The notes under the pieces: model-generated
Told to the model about the DNA's origin: nothing
Database searches by the model: none
What the model saw: only the letters and a program-made list of their open reading frames with translations
Shown: positions 38,839 to 48,726 of the stretch, one piece after another
Layout: each line of letters starts with the position of its first letter
Numbering within the stretch: the stretch's first letter is position 1
Position numbers and translations under genes: made by a program
From: Candidatus Latescibacterota bacterium
GTDB lineage: Bacteria; Latescibacterota; UBA2968; GCA-2709665
Length of the DNA: 64,000 bases
Direction of reading: 5' to 3'
NCBI GenBank assembly: GCA_021295655.1
Contig: JAGWBX010000021.1
Coordinates: forward strand, 1 to 64,000

Positions 38839-39873
38839 TCAGGACCGCGCTGACGACACCTGCTTCCAGCCTTCCTCGTCCACGTCCAGGCGATTCAGCA
38901 GGGGTTCCCACCAGTCACGATTCCTGGTGTACCAGAGGACTGTTTCCTTGAAACCGCGTTCAAAGGAAGTCCAGGGACGCCAACCGAGTTGCGTACGCAG
39001 CTTGTTCGAATCCAGAAGGTATCTGCGGTCGTGTCCGGGGCGGTCCGGAACGTAGACCTTGCACGACCCGTCCATCTCCAACACATCCAGAATGGTGTCC
39101 GCAATCGTCTCAACGTCCACCTCAACGCCGCTGCCGACGTTGTACGTCTCCCCGATCTTTCCCTGTTTCAGGATCAGGTCGATCGCCCGGCAGTGGTCCT
39201 CCACGTGCAGCCACTCCCGCCGGTACCGGCTGCTCCGGTAGAGCGTCATCTTCTTCCCGTTCAAGACCTGAGTGACGAACAGGGGAATGACCTTTTCCGG
39301 AAACTGGTAGGGACCGTAATTGTTCGCGCAGTTGGAAATCGTAACCGGCAGCCCGAACGTGAGGTGGTACGCCCGGACCGCCAGATCGGCCGCCGCTTTC
39401 GATGCATTGTACGGCGTACGCGGCTGATAGGGGTCATCCTCGGAAAAGCTGGCCTCCGAATCCAGCGGCAGGTCCCCGTAGACCTCGCAGGTTGAGATAT
39501 GGTGTACCCTGGGCACGCCGGCGTCGTGCGCCGCCTGCAGAAGGCGCTGAGTTCCCAGCACATTGGTTTCGAAGAAGACATCGGGATTGACCACCGCGCG
39601 GCTGTTGTGCGACTCGGCGGCGAAGTTCACAACATAGTCCGGCCGGCGCCGTTCCAGTAGATCCCGGGTCAACTCATAGTTTCCGATATCGCCCTGGACG
39701 AACTCGTACCTGCCGGCACAGGTTGCGGCCACGTCGGCCAGGTTCTCCGGATTACCCGCATACGTAAGCAGATCGTAGTTGATTACGCTGTCGTCCGGGT
39801 ATCTGGACAGCCAGTACCGGACAAAGTTCGATCCGATGAACCCCGCTCCTCCCGTCACGAATAACCCGCCCAT
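38839..39873 (-). CDS. rfbB: dTDP-glucose 4,6-dehydratase
   Basis: LFVTGGAGFIGSNFVRYWL, NFAAESHNSRAVVNPDVFFETNVLGTQRLL, STCEVYGDL, TPYNASKAAADLAVRAY. Confidence 0.95.
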   Translation of the reverse strand: MGGLFVTGGAGFIGSNFVRYWLSRYPDDSVINYDLLTYAGNPENLADVAATCAGRYEFVQGDIGNYELTRDLLERRRPDYVVNFAAESHNSRAVVNPDVFFETNVLGTQRLLQAAHDAGVPRVHHISTCEVYGDLPLDSEASFSEDDPYQPRTPYNASKAAADLAVRAYHLTFGLPVTISNCANNYGPYQFPEKVIPLFVTQVLNGKKMTLYRSSRYRREWLHVEDHCRAIDLILKQGKIGETYNVGSGVEVDVETIADTILDVLEMDGSCKVYVPDRPGHDRRYLLDSNKLRTQLGWRPWTSFERGFKETVLWYTRNRDWWEPLLNRLDVDEEGWKQVSSARS

Positions 39874-39882
39874 AGTGGTCCC

Positions 39883-40860
39883 CTATAAAAACAAAAACCC
39901 CGTTGACGCCAGGTACGCTCCGTAAATCGCGAGCAGCACGAATCCCTCGATCCGGGTCAGACGGTGGCCCGTGCGCATCATGAAAAGCATCGCAAGAACG
40001 ATCACCAGCATCGCTGGAAATGAAAAGTGGATTACCTTTTGCGTTACCACGAGTGGATTGACCACGGCGGATGCACCGGCGATCCAGCAGATATTCAGGA
40101 TATCGGCGCCCAGGATATTCCCGACCACGATCTCGCCGTGTCCTCTCCTGGCGGCCGTCACCCCGGTTGCGATCTCCGGCAAGGACGTGCCGATGGCAAT
40201 CACCGTAAGCGCAATCACCGCTTCGCTGACGTCCAATGCCTTGGCGATGACCACGGCGGATTCCACGATAAAATGACTGGATATCAGTACCCCGACCAGT
40301 CCAACGCAGAACCAGAGCATCAATGTCCCGAGAGCTCTTCCCTTAATGGAAGCCTCGATCTCCTTCAGTTCCTCCATCCGATTCCCCTCGGCCTCGGATG
40401 AACGACGGCGTGTCACGTAGGTAAAGACCGTGTATGCCACGAAGAGGAGGAGCAGTACGCCGCCCTCGATGCGATCCAGCGTGCCGTCGAACGCCATCGC
40501 GTAAGCCGCCAGATCCACGACAATCAGAAAGATCCCTGTCGTCCGCAGCAGGTATGGATTGATGAGGATTGGCGTCCCGGCCACGAGGACGCCCAGCGCA
40601 AGCGCGACGCCGTCGTCCACAATTACCGACCCGATGGCATTGCCCAGCGCCATCTCCGGATGCCCCTCGAGCGCGGCGAGCACGGAAACGGCCAGTTCCG
40701 GTGACGTCGTCGCGAGGCTCACCAGCACGATGCCGATCAGCATCTTCGGTACATTCAGGAATTCGGCAATCCCAACCGCACCGTCCACAAACCATGACGC
40801 GCATTTGGCAAGCACCACGAAACATACCGCGAGAACGCCTATAGCAACCGGTATACTCAC
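39883..40860 (-). CDS. Calcium/sodium antiporter (CaCA family)
   Basis: Two alpha repeats: VSLATTSPELAVSVLAALEGHPEMALGNAIGSVIVD and VIAIGTSLPEIATGVTAARRGHGEIVVGNILGADILN. Confidence 0.93.
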   Translation of the reverse strand: MSIPVAIGVLAVCFVVLAKCASWFVDGAVGIAEFLNVPKMLIGIVLVSLATTSPELAVSVLAALEGHPEMALGNAIGSVIVDDGVALALGVLVAGTPILINPYLLRTTGIFLIVVDLAAYAMAFDGTLDRIEGGVLLLLFVAYTVFTYVTRRRSSEAEGNRMEELKEIEASIKGRALGTLMLWFCVGLVGVLISSHFIVESAVVIAKALDVSEAVIALTVIAIGTSLPEIATGVTAARRGHGEIVVGNILGADILNICWIAGASAVVNPLVVTQKVIHFSFPAMLVIVLAMLFMMRTGHRLTRIEGFVLLAIYGAYLASTGFLFL

Positions 40861-40950
40861 TTGAGAAACAATCCTTTATCAATTTTACACAGACGCTCCG
40901 CACCAGGCCCGTGCGGCCGGGCATCGGATGGCAACGGGCGAAAGTCCGCC

Positions 40951-43272
40951 CTATCTTCCTGCGACCCGGGCCACCCAGATGCTGAATTCGTAGAGCAACA
41001 CCAGCGGCAGCGCCATCATCAGCTGTGAGATCGGATCCGGAGGCGTGAGCAGCGCCGCCAGGATAAAGCCGATCACCACTGCATACCGCCGTCCCCGGCG
41101 CATCCGCTGCGCGGTCAGCAGGCCGATCCGGCTCAGAAAGAACGCCGCGACGGGAAGTTCGAAAACCACGCCGAAGGCAACCAGCAGTCGCAACACGAAA
41201 CCGATGTAGAAGCCGATATCGAACTGGGGGTCGACGCCGGTCCCTTCGCCGATCAGAATAAGGAATCGAAACGACAGCGGCACCACACTCAGATACGCGA
41301 TGGCGCCTCCCAGGACAAAACAGATCGACGATGAGAAGACGATGAATGTTACGTACCGCCGCTCGGTTGTCAACAGACCGGGCGCCACGAAGACCCACAA
41401 CTGATACAGGAGGACCGGCAACGCCAGGATTGCGCCGCCGACAAGGGCAATCTGAAGTTTAACGAGAAACATCCCCATCGGTTTCAAATATATCAGCTTG
41501 ACAGGCGGCTCAACCGGCGACACGCCCAACAGCTTCAGGACCGGGGTCGCTTCCCGGACCGGCAAGACGAGCCACCCCAGAATGGCGTCCGAAGAAACCC
41601 CGCAGATGATGGCGCCCACCGTGAGCGCCGCCAGCCCCTTCAATAATCGCCAGCGAAGTTCCTCCAGGTGATCCAGAAAGGGCATCGCTTTGTCTTCGGC
41701 GGCCGAAGACGGTTCAGGCGCGCGATCTGCAGACGTGGCGGAGTCAGGGGGCAGAATGGAATGGTCCGTATCTACCGTGTGACGGCGGAATGCCAAAAAC
41801 ACCAGAACCGCGCCCAGAATCAGGCACAACTGCGCGAACAGGTCTCCGTATCTCGTATAAAACGTCTTTGCGGTTCGGGGCGCCACCCCTTGCGTCAATA
41901 CTGCCGGATGGAAGATCCCCGTGGTTCCCGACTTCCGGCCATAGGCGTCAATAAACGTGGAAACGCCCGTATTCGCGCAGCGTACCACGGCCCGGCGGTT
42001 CTCTATGGCGCGAAACACCGCGGCCTCGGCATGCTGGAAGGGACCGGAAGATTTGCCGAACCAGCCGTCGTTGGTGATGATCACCAGGAATTCAGCGCCC
42101 AGGTCCACAAATGACCTGACAAATCCAGGAAAGACCGAATCGTAACAGATCAGCGCGGAGAATCTGGCGTCAGGGCCATTGAAGACCGTACGGGTCTCTC
42201 CGGAATCCCAGTTGCCCCCCACGAATCCGCCGCCGGTGAACCGGATCTTTCGCAAGAAGGGAAGTATCTCCGGGAACGGCGCCCGTTCGCCGAACGGCAC
42301 CAGGCGAGTCTTGTCGTAGTATCCGGAGATCCCTTCTCCGGGCGCGAACAGAAAAGAGGAGTTGAAAACCTTCACCGGGTCGCCAACTTCCAGTCTGTAT
42401 GCGCCCGTAAAGACGTAGATCCCGAGCGAGTCCACCATGGCCTGCACCCGCTCGCGATGATGCCGGTACAGTTCCCCTTCAAGGTAGCCGACCGCCGTCT
42501 CGGGCCACACCACAAGCCGTGCCCCCAGCCCCGCGGCTTCCGCGGTCATCGGCTTCAGTTTGCCGAAATTATAGTCGAATCCCCGGTATTCCTTCGCCAC
42601 GGGCGGCATATCCGGCTGGACCACGCCCACGGGCACGGCATGTTCGTCCGGATCGTTCTTCAGCGCCAGATACCCGTTCGCCGCGGGCCCCGTGAATAGC
42701 GCGGCCAATGCAACTGCCCACACCCGGCGGCGCGCCCGGTTCCTCCAGAGCATCAGTACGCTCAGATTGACAAGCACAATCCAGAACGACACCCCGTACA
42801 CGCCCGTCACTTCCGCATATTGTATCAGCCACAGGTAGGCCGTCTGCGAATTTCCCAGCACCACCCAGGGAAACCCCATGTCTCCCAAAGCGTTGAAATA
42901 CTCAAACCCGACCCAGAGGAAGGGAGCGCTCCACATCCCCGCAATACCGTACCGCCTGACCACGCGGGCGAACGTCCACAGGAACAGACCGCGAAACAGG
43001 GACATGTAAATCGCCGCCCCGGCCATGCCGGGCGGCGTGATCCAGCCGATCCAATAGAGTGTCGCTCCGTAGAAAAAAATCCCGTGGGCGAACCCCGCGC
43101 CGAATGCCGCCCGGCCCCGCAGCCGTTGGGCCGAAACCAGCAGCGGGATCAGCGCGACGTAAGACAGGAAACCAAGGGGCAGGGGTGGAAATGCCGCGCC
43201 AAGGACAAGGCCCGAGACCGCCGGAAACAACACCATCCATTTCCAGTCTGTGCCCTGCCGTGCCTCGGTCAT
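40951..43272 (-). CDS. Fused apolipoprotein N-acyltransferase (Lnt) - TatC
   Basis: Lnt part (~41686-43272): PPLPLGFLSYVALIPLL, LVVWPETAVG (E), YYDKTRLVPFGERAPFP (K), SALICYDSVFPGFVR (C), FLVIITNDGWFGKSSGPFQHA. TatC part (40951-41685): MPFLDHLEELRWRLLKG...LLYQLWVFVAPGL...FGVVFELPVAAFFL...RRYAVVIGFILAALLTPPDPISQLMMALPLVLLYEFS. One uninterrupted ORF; upstream in-frame start at 43410 also possible. Confidence 0.93.
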   Translation of the reverse strand: MTEARQGTDWKWMVLFPAVSGLVLGAAFPPLPLGFLSYVALIPLLVSAQRLRGRAAFGAGFAHGIFFYGATLYWIGWITPPGMAGAAIYMSLFRGLFLWTFARVVRRYGIAGMWSAPFLWVGFEYFNALGDMGFPWVVLGNSQTAYLWLIQYAEVTGVYGVSFWIVLVNLSVLMLWRNRARRRVWAVALAALFTGPAANGYLALKNDPDEHAVPVGVVQPDMPPVAKEYRGFDYNFGKLKPMTAEAAGLGARLVVWPETAVGYLEGELYRHHRERVQAMVDSLGIYVFTGAYRLEVGDPVKVFNSSFLFAPGEGISGYYDKTRLVPFGERAPFPEILPFLRKIRFTGGGFVGGNWDSGETRTVFNGPDARFSALICYDSVFPGFVRSFVDLGAEFLVIITNDGWFGKSSGPFQHAEAAVFRAIENRRAVVRCANTGVSTFIDAYGRKSGTTGIFHPAVLTQGVAPRTAKTFYTRYGDLFAQLCLILGAVLVFLAFRRHTVDTDHSILPPDSATSADRAPEPSSAAEDKAMPFLDHLEELRWRLLKGLAALTVGAIICGVSSDAILGWLVLPVREATPVLKLLGVSPVEPPVKLIYLKPMGMFLVKLQIALVGGAILALPVLLYQLWVFVAPGLLTTERRYVTFIVFSSSICFVLGGAIAYLSVVPLSFRFLILIGEGTGVDPQFDIGFYIGFVLRLLVAFGVVFELPVAAFFLSRIGLLTAQRMRRGRRYAVVIGFILAALLTPPDPISQLMMALPLVLLYEFSIWVARVAGR

Positions 43273-43547
43273 CGTCCAGGTTCCTCCAGACCCTTCCGCC
43301 GTTTCCCTGGCGGCCGCGTTTTCCTGTTTCAGGTTGCGGGACAGAAAAACCGGTTGGCCGCGGGCAGCGAGTCCCGCCAACCGGTCCATTGAACCCCGCC
43401 ATAAAATCAAGGTTAGAATATACGCGAATGAACCCTGTTGTCAAACCGGTAGCAATCCCCCTCAACGGCTTGACATGCCATGGGAAATTCCATAATTTCC
43501 GTCCACCGTTCTCCGGTCTCCAACCCCTTTACTACGGTCTCCTTCCA

Positions 43548-44711
43548 GTGCTGCCCCATCTTTCCTCGGAGCTGGACAATCTCAGATCCCGCGGGCTCTA
43601 TCGCAGCCTCCGCCTGGTGGAAGGAGCGCAGGGACCCAGGGTCCGCATCGATGGGAAAGAGCGTCTCCTCTTCTGTTCCAACAACTACCTCGGGCTTGCA
43701 AACCACCCCGTCCTCAAAGACGGCGCGGACGCTGCGCTGCGTTTCTACGGGTTGAGCGCCGCGGCCTCCCGGCTCATTTCAGGAAACATGGAACCCCATC
43801 GCATACTGGAACACCGGATGGCCCGTTTCCTGGGAACCGAATCCGCACTCTGCTTTCCCACCGGCTACATGGCGAACCTGGGCGTTGTGAGCGCCCTCGT
43901 CGGCGCGGAAGATGCGATATTCAGCGACCGTCTGAACCATCGCAGCATCATCGACGCGTGCCGGCTCTCCCGGGCGAAGACTTTCGTCTATCGCCACCGG
44001 GACGTGGACCACCTGGAAACCCTGCTCGGTTCCAGGCGTGAGTACCGGCGCCGGCTGATCGTCAGCGACGGGTTGTTCAGCATGGACGGTGACCTTGCGC
44101 CCCTCCCCGATCTCGTGGATGCCGCGAACCGGCACAACGCCATCCTGATGGTGGACGACGCCCATGGGACCGGGGTCCTGGGTGCTTCCGGCCGGGGCGT
44201 TCCCGAACACTTCGGCATCACACATGGCGTGGACGTTCTGACAACCTCCGGCAGCAAAGCCCTCGGCGCGTACGGCGGGTTCGTCGCCGGAAACGCGAAA
44301 CTCGTCGACCTGCTGATCAATCGGGCGCAGGCCTTTATCTACACCTCGGCCCTGCCGCCGGACGCCTGCGCGGCGGCCACGGCTGCATTGGGCTTTATCG
44401 AAACCCGTCCGGACCTGCGAGAAGCCCTCTGGCGTAACGTGCATGCCGTACAGAACGCCCTGAATGACCTTGGATTCGATCTCATGGGTTCCCAATCCCA
44501 GATCGTTCCGATTCTTGTCGGCGACGCGGCGCGTACCATGGCGATTTCGGACCATCTCTTCGAGGAGGGCATCTATCTCAGCGGCATCCGGCCGCCAACC
44601 GTGCCCGAAGGCGAGAGTCGCCTCCGGCTCACGCTCATGGCCGATCACAGCGAGGATGATATCAACCGTCTCATCCAGGCGATGGCAGATGTTCGCACGG
44701 CCTTTTTTTAG
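43548..44711 (+). CDS. bioF: 8-amino-7-oxononanoate synthase / AKB-CoA ligase family (alpha-oxoamine synthase)
   Basis: NNYLGLANHPVLKDGA, GLSAAASRLISGNMEPHRILE, LIVSDGLFSMDGDLAPLPDLVD, MVDDAHGTGVLG, TTSGSKALGAYGGFVAG. GTG start proposed at 43548. Confidence 0.85.
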   Translation: MLPHLSSELDNLRSRGLYRSLRLVEGAQGPRVRIDGKERLLFCSNNYLGLANHPVLKDGADAALRFYGLSAAASRLISGNMEPHRILEHRMARFLGTESALCFPTGYMANLGVVSALVGAEDAIFSDRLNHRSIIDACRLSRAKTFVYRHRDVDHLETLLGSRREYRRRLIVSDGLFSMDGDLAPLPDLVDAANRHNAILMVDDAHGTGVLGASGRGVPEHFGITHGVDVLTTSGSKALGAYGGFVAGNAKLVDLLINRAQAFIYTSALPPDACAAATAALGFIETRPDLREALWRNVHAVQNALNDLGFDLMGSQSQIVPILVGDAARTMAISDHLFEEGIYLSGIRPPTVPEGESRLRLTLMADHSEDDINRLIQAMADVRTAFF

Positions 44712-45903
44712 TATTCTCGCGGGCTTTTTCGCGCTGCACCTCGTTCAGGCGCCAGCGAACGCGGCGACGTTAGGCGGCACGGTACGGGACAGCGCAACGC
44801 TGGCGCCGTTGCCGTACGCCACGGTCATCCTGCCAGGATTGAAGCGTGGCGACCATACGGACCTTTATGGCCGCTTCACGGTCACGGATCTTCCGCCGGG
44901 CCCGATCAGCGTTCAGGTTTCGCTTGTCGGCTATCGGACCGCACGCCGTGAGATTGTCATACCCGGCATTGCCGGAAGCCGGCCGGACATCCTGCTTTCC
45001 CTGTCTCCGATGACCCTCAAGTCCCACGTTGACATGCCGCGCCCATCCCTGGATACCCTTCTCGAAAAAATCGGTCAGGAACCCCGTGAAAACGTCTTTC
45101 ACGCGCGCTACGCGGACCTCAGATCATATCGATTCGCCCTGGACGGGACCCAGACCCTGTTCGCCGACGGCCACGCCGGCGCCCGCGTCCTGGCACGGAT
45201 CGACTACAACGGTCGGGGATATTACCGGAACCCCGGGGAGATCGTCCAGGATATCACGGCGTACCGGTCGCGTCACGCGCCGGCGCAGCAATTCGGCATG
45301 CACCCCGGCGTGATCGTCAATATCCGGAGCGGCCGCCTCAACGGACGTGATTTCAACGTGGGTCCCCTGCCGCTGGCGTCGGACGCCAGGAGGGACTACC
45401 GCTATCGTCTGGTCAACACCGTACAGATGGGCGACGTGGCGGTTCACAAGATTCACGTCGAACCAAGAAGAAAAAGGCGACCCGGACTTGAGGGGGCCAT
45501 CTGGATTTCCGCAAACGATTTCTCGCTGGTGGGCTACGACCTGCGCCTGAACAAAAAGGGCCGAAATCCCCTCGGCGTCACCGAACTACGCACCTATCAG
45601 CAAAACGCGCTTTATTACGACCGTTACTGGCTGCCGGTTCTTCAAACCGTGCGAATTACGACCGACTCCGGCGCCCTGGCCGAACAGACCACGCGCATCG
45701 GCGGCTACACGTTGAACCCCGTACTTCCCGACTCCATCTTCAACCGGGACGCCTTTTCGATGCGACCGGATGCCACCCGGCGCGGCGTCGCCTATTGGAA
45801 GGCCCGGGAAGACAGCCTGGAGACTGCACAGAGGCGGGCAGTGGAGATGCTGCTCGAAACCAATACCGTTCCCCAGGGGTGGAAACGCCTGTTGAGCGAG
45901 TAG
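44689..45903 (+). CDS. Secreted carboxypeptidase-regulatory-like domain protein
   Basis: Signal FFSILAGFFALHLVQAPANA; LGGTVRDSATLAPLPYATVILPGLKRGDHTDLYGRFTVTDLPPGPISVQVSLVGYR. Overlaps the bioF 3' end by 23 nt. Confidence 0.78.
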   Translation: MFARPFFSILAGFFALHLVQAPANAATLGGTVRDSATLAPLPYATVILPGLKRGDHTDLYGRFTVTDLPPGPISVQVSLVGYRTARREIVIPGIAGSRPDILLSLSPMTLKSHVDMPRPSLDTLLEKIGQEPRENVFHARYADLRSYRFALDGTQTLFADGHAGARVLARIDYNGRGYYRNPGEIVQDITAYRSRHAPAQQFGMHPGVIVNIRSGRLNGRDFNVGPLPLASDARRDYRYRLVNTVQMGDVAVHKIHVEPRRKRRPGLEGAIWISANDFSLVGYDLRLNKKGRNPLGVTELRTYQQNALYYDRYWLPVLQTVRITTDSGALAEQTTRIGGYTLNPVLPDSIFNRDAFSMRPDATRRGVAYWKAREDSLETAQRRAVEMLLETNTVPQGWKRLLSE

Positions 45904-46006
45904 TCGACCGGCCGGGGTGCGGCGCGCCGGACACCCGGCTGACGGGACTCCGGATTTCGAGAACCGGGGATCGACGCCGGCTTCAAGATCGGATAAGGAG
46001 CAACAG

Positions 46007-46768
46007 ATGCGACAACAGACGACCGCACCGGAAGCGCTGAACCGCATCCGCGTTGTCCTCGCGGGCACCAAGGAGCCCGGCAACATCGGGTCCGTGGCGC
46101 GCGCCATGAAGAATATGGGACTCTCGAGGCTCTACCTTGTGGACCCGCCGGACCATACCTGCGGCGACGCCCGAAAGATGGCCCACGGCTCCGGCGAGGT
46201 ACTTTACGGCGCCACAGTCTGCGAATCGCTTGAGGAAGCCCTGTCAGGCACGGTATTTTCGGTGGGAACCACTCACCGGAAACGGGAGCACTTCAACGTC
46301 ATGTACGGACCGCGTCACGTGGCGGAAAAGCTGGTCTCCCTGCCCCGGGACGGCGAAGCCGCCCTCGTTTTCGGCCGGGAAGAAAACGGTCTGACCAACA
46401 ACGAACTGGGCCTTTGCAGCCTGATCGCCAATATCCCCACCGCACACAAATATCCCTCGCTGAATCTGTCGCAGGCCGTCCTCATCTTCGGCTATGAACT
46501 TTACCGCGCGGCGGCGAAGCCACGCGAGCAGCCGGAACTGGACCTGCCGACCTTTGAAGAAATGGAGTCGCTCTACACCCACCTCGACTCCGCGCTGGAC
46601 AAGCTGGGTTTTCCAGCCGACTACATGCCCAAAGCCTTCCCGCGGTCCATCCGCCGTCTCTTCGGCCGCATATCCATGGATCGCCGAGACGTTGCCACCA
46701 TGCACAGGATCTTCCGCCAGATCGACAAATTCGTCGCCGTACACAAAACTGACGCGGAATCAGGATGA
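46007..46768 (+). CDS. trmJ: TrmH/SpoU-family RNA methyltransferase (TrmJ-like)
   Basis: IRVVLAGTKEPGNIGSVARAMKNMGLSRLYLVDP, LVFGREENGLTNNEL, IPTAHKYPSLNLSQAVLIFGYELYR; RBS AAGGAG upstream. Confidence 0.93.
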   Translation: MRQQTTAPEALNRIRVVLAGTKEPGNIGSVARAMKNMGLSRLYLVDPPDHTCGDARKMAHGSGEVLYGATVCESLEEALSGTVFSVGTTHRKREHFNVMYGPRHVAEKLVSLPRDGEAALVFGREENGLTNNELGLCSLIANIPTAHKYPSLNLSQAVLIFGYELYRAAAKPREQPELDLPTFEEMESLYTHLDSALDKLGFPADYMPKAFPRSIRRLFGRISMDRRDVATMHRIFRQIDKFVAVHKTDAESG

Positions 46769-46859
46769 TCCCGCGCCCGAAGGCGTGCTCCCGCCGTGCT
46801 CCGCGTTGTATTGGGCGCCCGGGCGACGCTGCCCGGTTACGCAGTCGCCCGATTCACCA

Positions 46860-47354
46860 TTAAGTGCCCACGACTCTGCTGCGTCGTTCCATCAGGACAA
46901 CGTCTCGCCATACCCCATTCAGCCGGCCCATCCGTTCCTGCCTGCCCACTTCCCGGAACCCGAATGCCTTCTGGAGCGCGATGCTGGCGGCGTTTTCCGG
47001 AAACACCCCGCCCTGAAGGGTCCAGATCCCGGCGCGTTCCGATGCGTTAACGAGTTCCGCCATCAGGGCCTTGCCGACGCCTCTTCCCCTGAAGCCGGAC
47101 CCGACGTACACGCTGACTTCCGCAACGCCCGTATGTACGCACCGGCTCGAGACCGGACTCAGGGCGGCCCAACCCGTAATCTCACCCGCTACCCGGGCGA
47201 CAAGCCGGCACGCCTCCAGATGGCTTCTGTCCCAGGCGTCCCAATCAGGGACTTCCACGTCGAAAGACGCGTGTCCGGTGGCGATGCCTTCCTCGTAAAT
47301 GCGTCGCACCGTCTCCCAGACATCCGGTGTCATCGGCGTGACGATCGGATTCAT
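46860..47354 (-). CDS. GNAT N-acetyltransferase (phosphinothricin/Pat-like)
   Basis: GWAALSPVSSRCVHTGVAEVSVYVGSGFRGRGVGKALM, ALQKAFGFREVGRQERMGRLNGVWRDVVLMERR. Confidence 0.9.
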   Translation of the reverse strand: MNPIVTPMTPDVWETVRRIYEEGIATGHASFDVEVPDWDAWDRSHLEACRLVARVAGEITGWAALSPVSSRCVHTGVAEVSVYVGSGFRGRGVGKALMAELVNASERAGIWTLQGGVFPENAASIALQKAFGFREVGRQERMGRLNGVWRDVVLMERRSRVVGT

Positions 47355-47379
47355 CGGCGGGCTTCCTGTCACGTGAGAA

Positions 47380-48246
47380 TCAAAGGCGGTCGGGGAAGTA
47401 TCTGAAGAGATGCGTCTGCCATTGCGACAGGGGGCTCCGGCCGGTCCGTTCGTAGAACGCCAGGGAGTCCCGCGCATTCATGGCCTGAGAGCGTCGTAAC
47501 GGATTGCAGAATTCATACCCCAATCCTCCCCTGGACTCTTCTCTCGCGTACACCTTCAGACAGTTCAGGAGATCGGTTCGCCCGAGATCGAAGGGGACGC
47601 ACACGCTTCTCGCCAGGATGCCCTCGTGGAAGAACCCGGGGACGTCGCGCTCCAGCCCTGCAATCCTCCGTCTGCCGTACTGATACGAAATGCTCAGGAA
47701 GACCCGGCCGCCGTCGCGAAGATACTTCCTGGCGCCGCAAAGCACAGCCCGCCGGTATCCGAATCCGTCATCGTCCTTGCTTGCGTCCGGATTGGCGATA
47801 AGAAAATCCGCACGCCCGCTGAGCAACTCGAGCGAACGCCTGTCGCCATCCGCGGACGGTGTGTATGAGTCCGAATGCATGAACGCTACTTTTTCTTCGA
47901 CGCCGTTCAACCTGGCGTTCCGCCGGGCGACGGACAGGTTTGTTTCGTCGATCTCCAACCCGACAACCCGGTCGACTCCGGGTGTGCGCGCGGCCATGAT
48001 GGACAGGCAGCCCCCGCCGCTTCCCCAGTCGATGCCGATTCCCGAAAGCAGGTGTTTGTGGCTGCCGATGGCCTCGATGGAAATCATGCTGGCCGGCGTG
48101 ATGGGTGTCGTGCCCGGTGGATGCATTAGCCTGATTTCTCCAAGTCCACCGGTGACGGCATTGTCCAGCGTCGTCTCACCGCGCTTACGCGAAAAGGAAT
48201 CTTTGCTACCGGAAGCAGTTGGTTCGTTTCTCCTGCGCTTCGCCAT
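47380..48246 (-). CDS. Class I SAM-dependent methyltransferase
   Basis: IGIDWGSGGGCLSIMAAR (motif I), VVGLEIDETNLSVARRNARLNGV, ADFLIANPDAS (NPP-like). Confidence 0.8.
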   Translation of the reverse strand: MAKRRRNEPTASGSKDSFSRKRGETTLDNAVTGGLGEIRLMHPPGTTPITPASMISIEAIGSHKHLLSGIGIDWGSGGGCLSIMAARTPGVDRVVGLEIDETNLSVARRNARLNGVEEKVAFMHSDSYTPSADGDRRSLELLSGRADFLIANPDASKDDDGFGYRRAVLCGARKYLRDGGRVFLSISYQYGRRRIAGLERDVPGFFHEGILARSVCVPFDLGRTDLLNCLKVYAREESRGGLGYEFCNPLRRSQAMNARDSLAFYERTGRSPLSQWQTHLFRYFPDRL

Positions 48247-48291
48247 CGCGAAATCTCCGTTCGTAATCTGTCCGACTTATGCGCGCAATAT

Positions 48292-48675
48292 CTATCCGCA
48301 GGTGCCGTCGTTTCTGCGGTGGATGCAGAGCAGGTTCCCCCACGGGTCCTTGATCCATGCCATCCGGCAGCTTCCGCTGTCGGCGGGCTCCATTACGATT
48401 TCCACGCCCTTCCCTCGCAGTTCCTCCACCGCCTCGTCCACGTCGTCCACCGCGAACGCGATGCCGGGACGTCCCGCCTCCTCCTCCCAGCAGACCAGCG
48501 CAAGGCTGACGGGACGCATATCGAACTCCGTCCACGTGTCCCGGCTTCCGTCGCCCTTGAGCACCCTGTCGTTGATGAAATCCTGATCCAGCCCCAGCAC
48601 ATCCCGGTAGAAGCGAACCGCCTCCCTCGTATCGGTCACGTGGGAAATCACGAAGTCGATCGCTTTGACCTTCAC
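48292..48675 (-). CDS. VOC-family (glyoxalase/bleomycin-resistance-like) protein
   Basis: MKVKAIDFVISHVTDTREAVRFYRDVLGLDQDF...GIAFAVDDVDEAVEELRGKGVEIVMEP...WIKDPWGNLLCIHRR. Confidence 0.9.
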   Translation of the reverse strand: MKVKAIDFVISHVTDTREAVRFYRDVLGLDQDFINDRVLKGDGSRDTWTEFDMRPVSLALVCWEEEAGRPGIAFAVDDVDEAVEELRGKGVEIVMEPADSGSCRMAWIKDPWGNLLCIHRRNDGTCG

Positions 48676-48726
48676 GAGTCATACCCTCCTCCCGAAACGT
48701 CGCGTCTGGCGGCGTTCCGGCATTCC

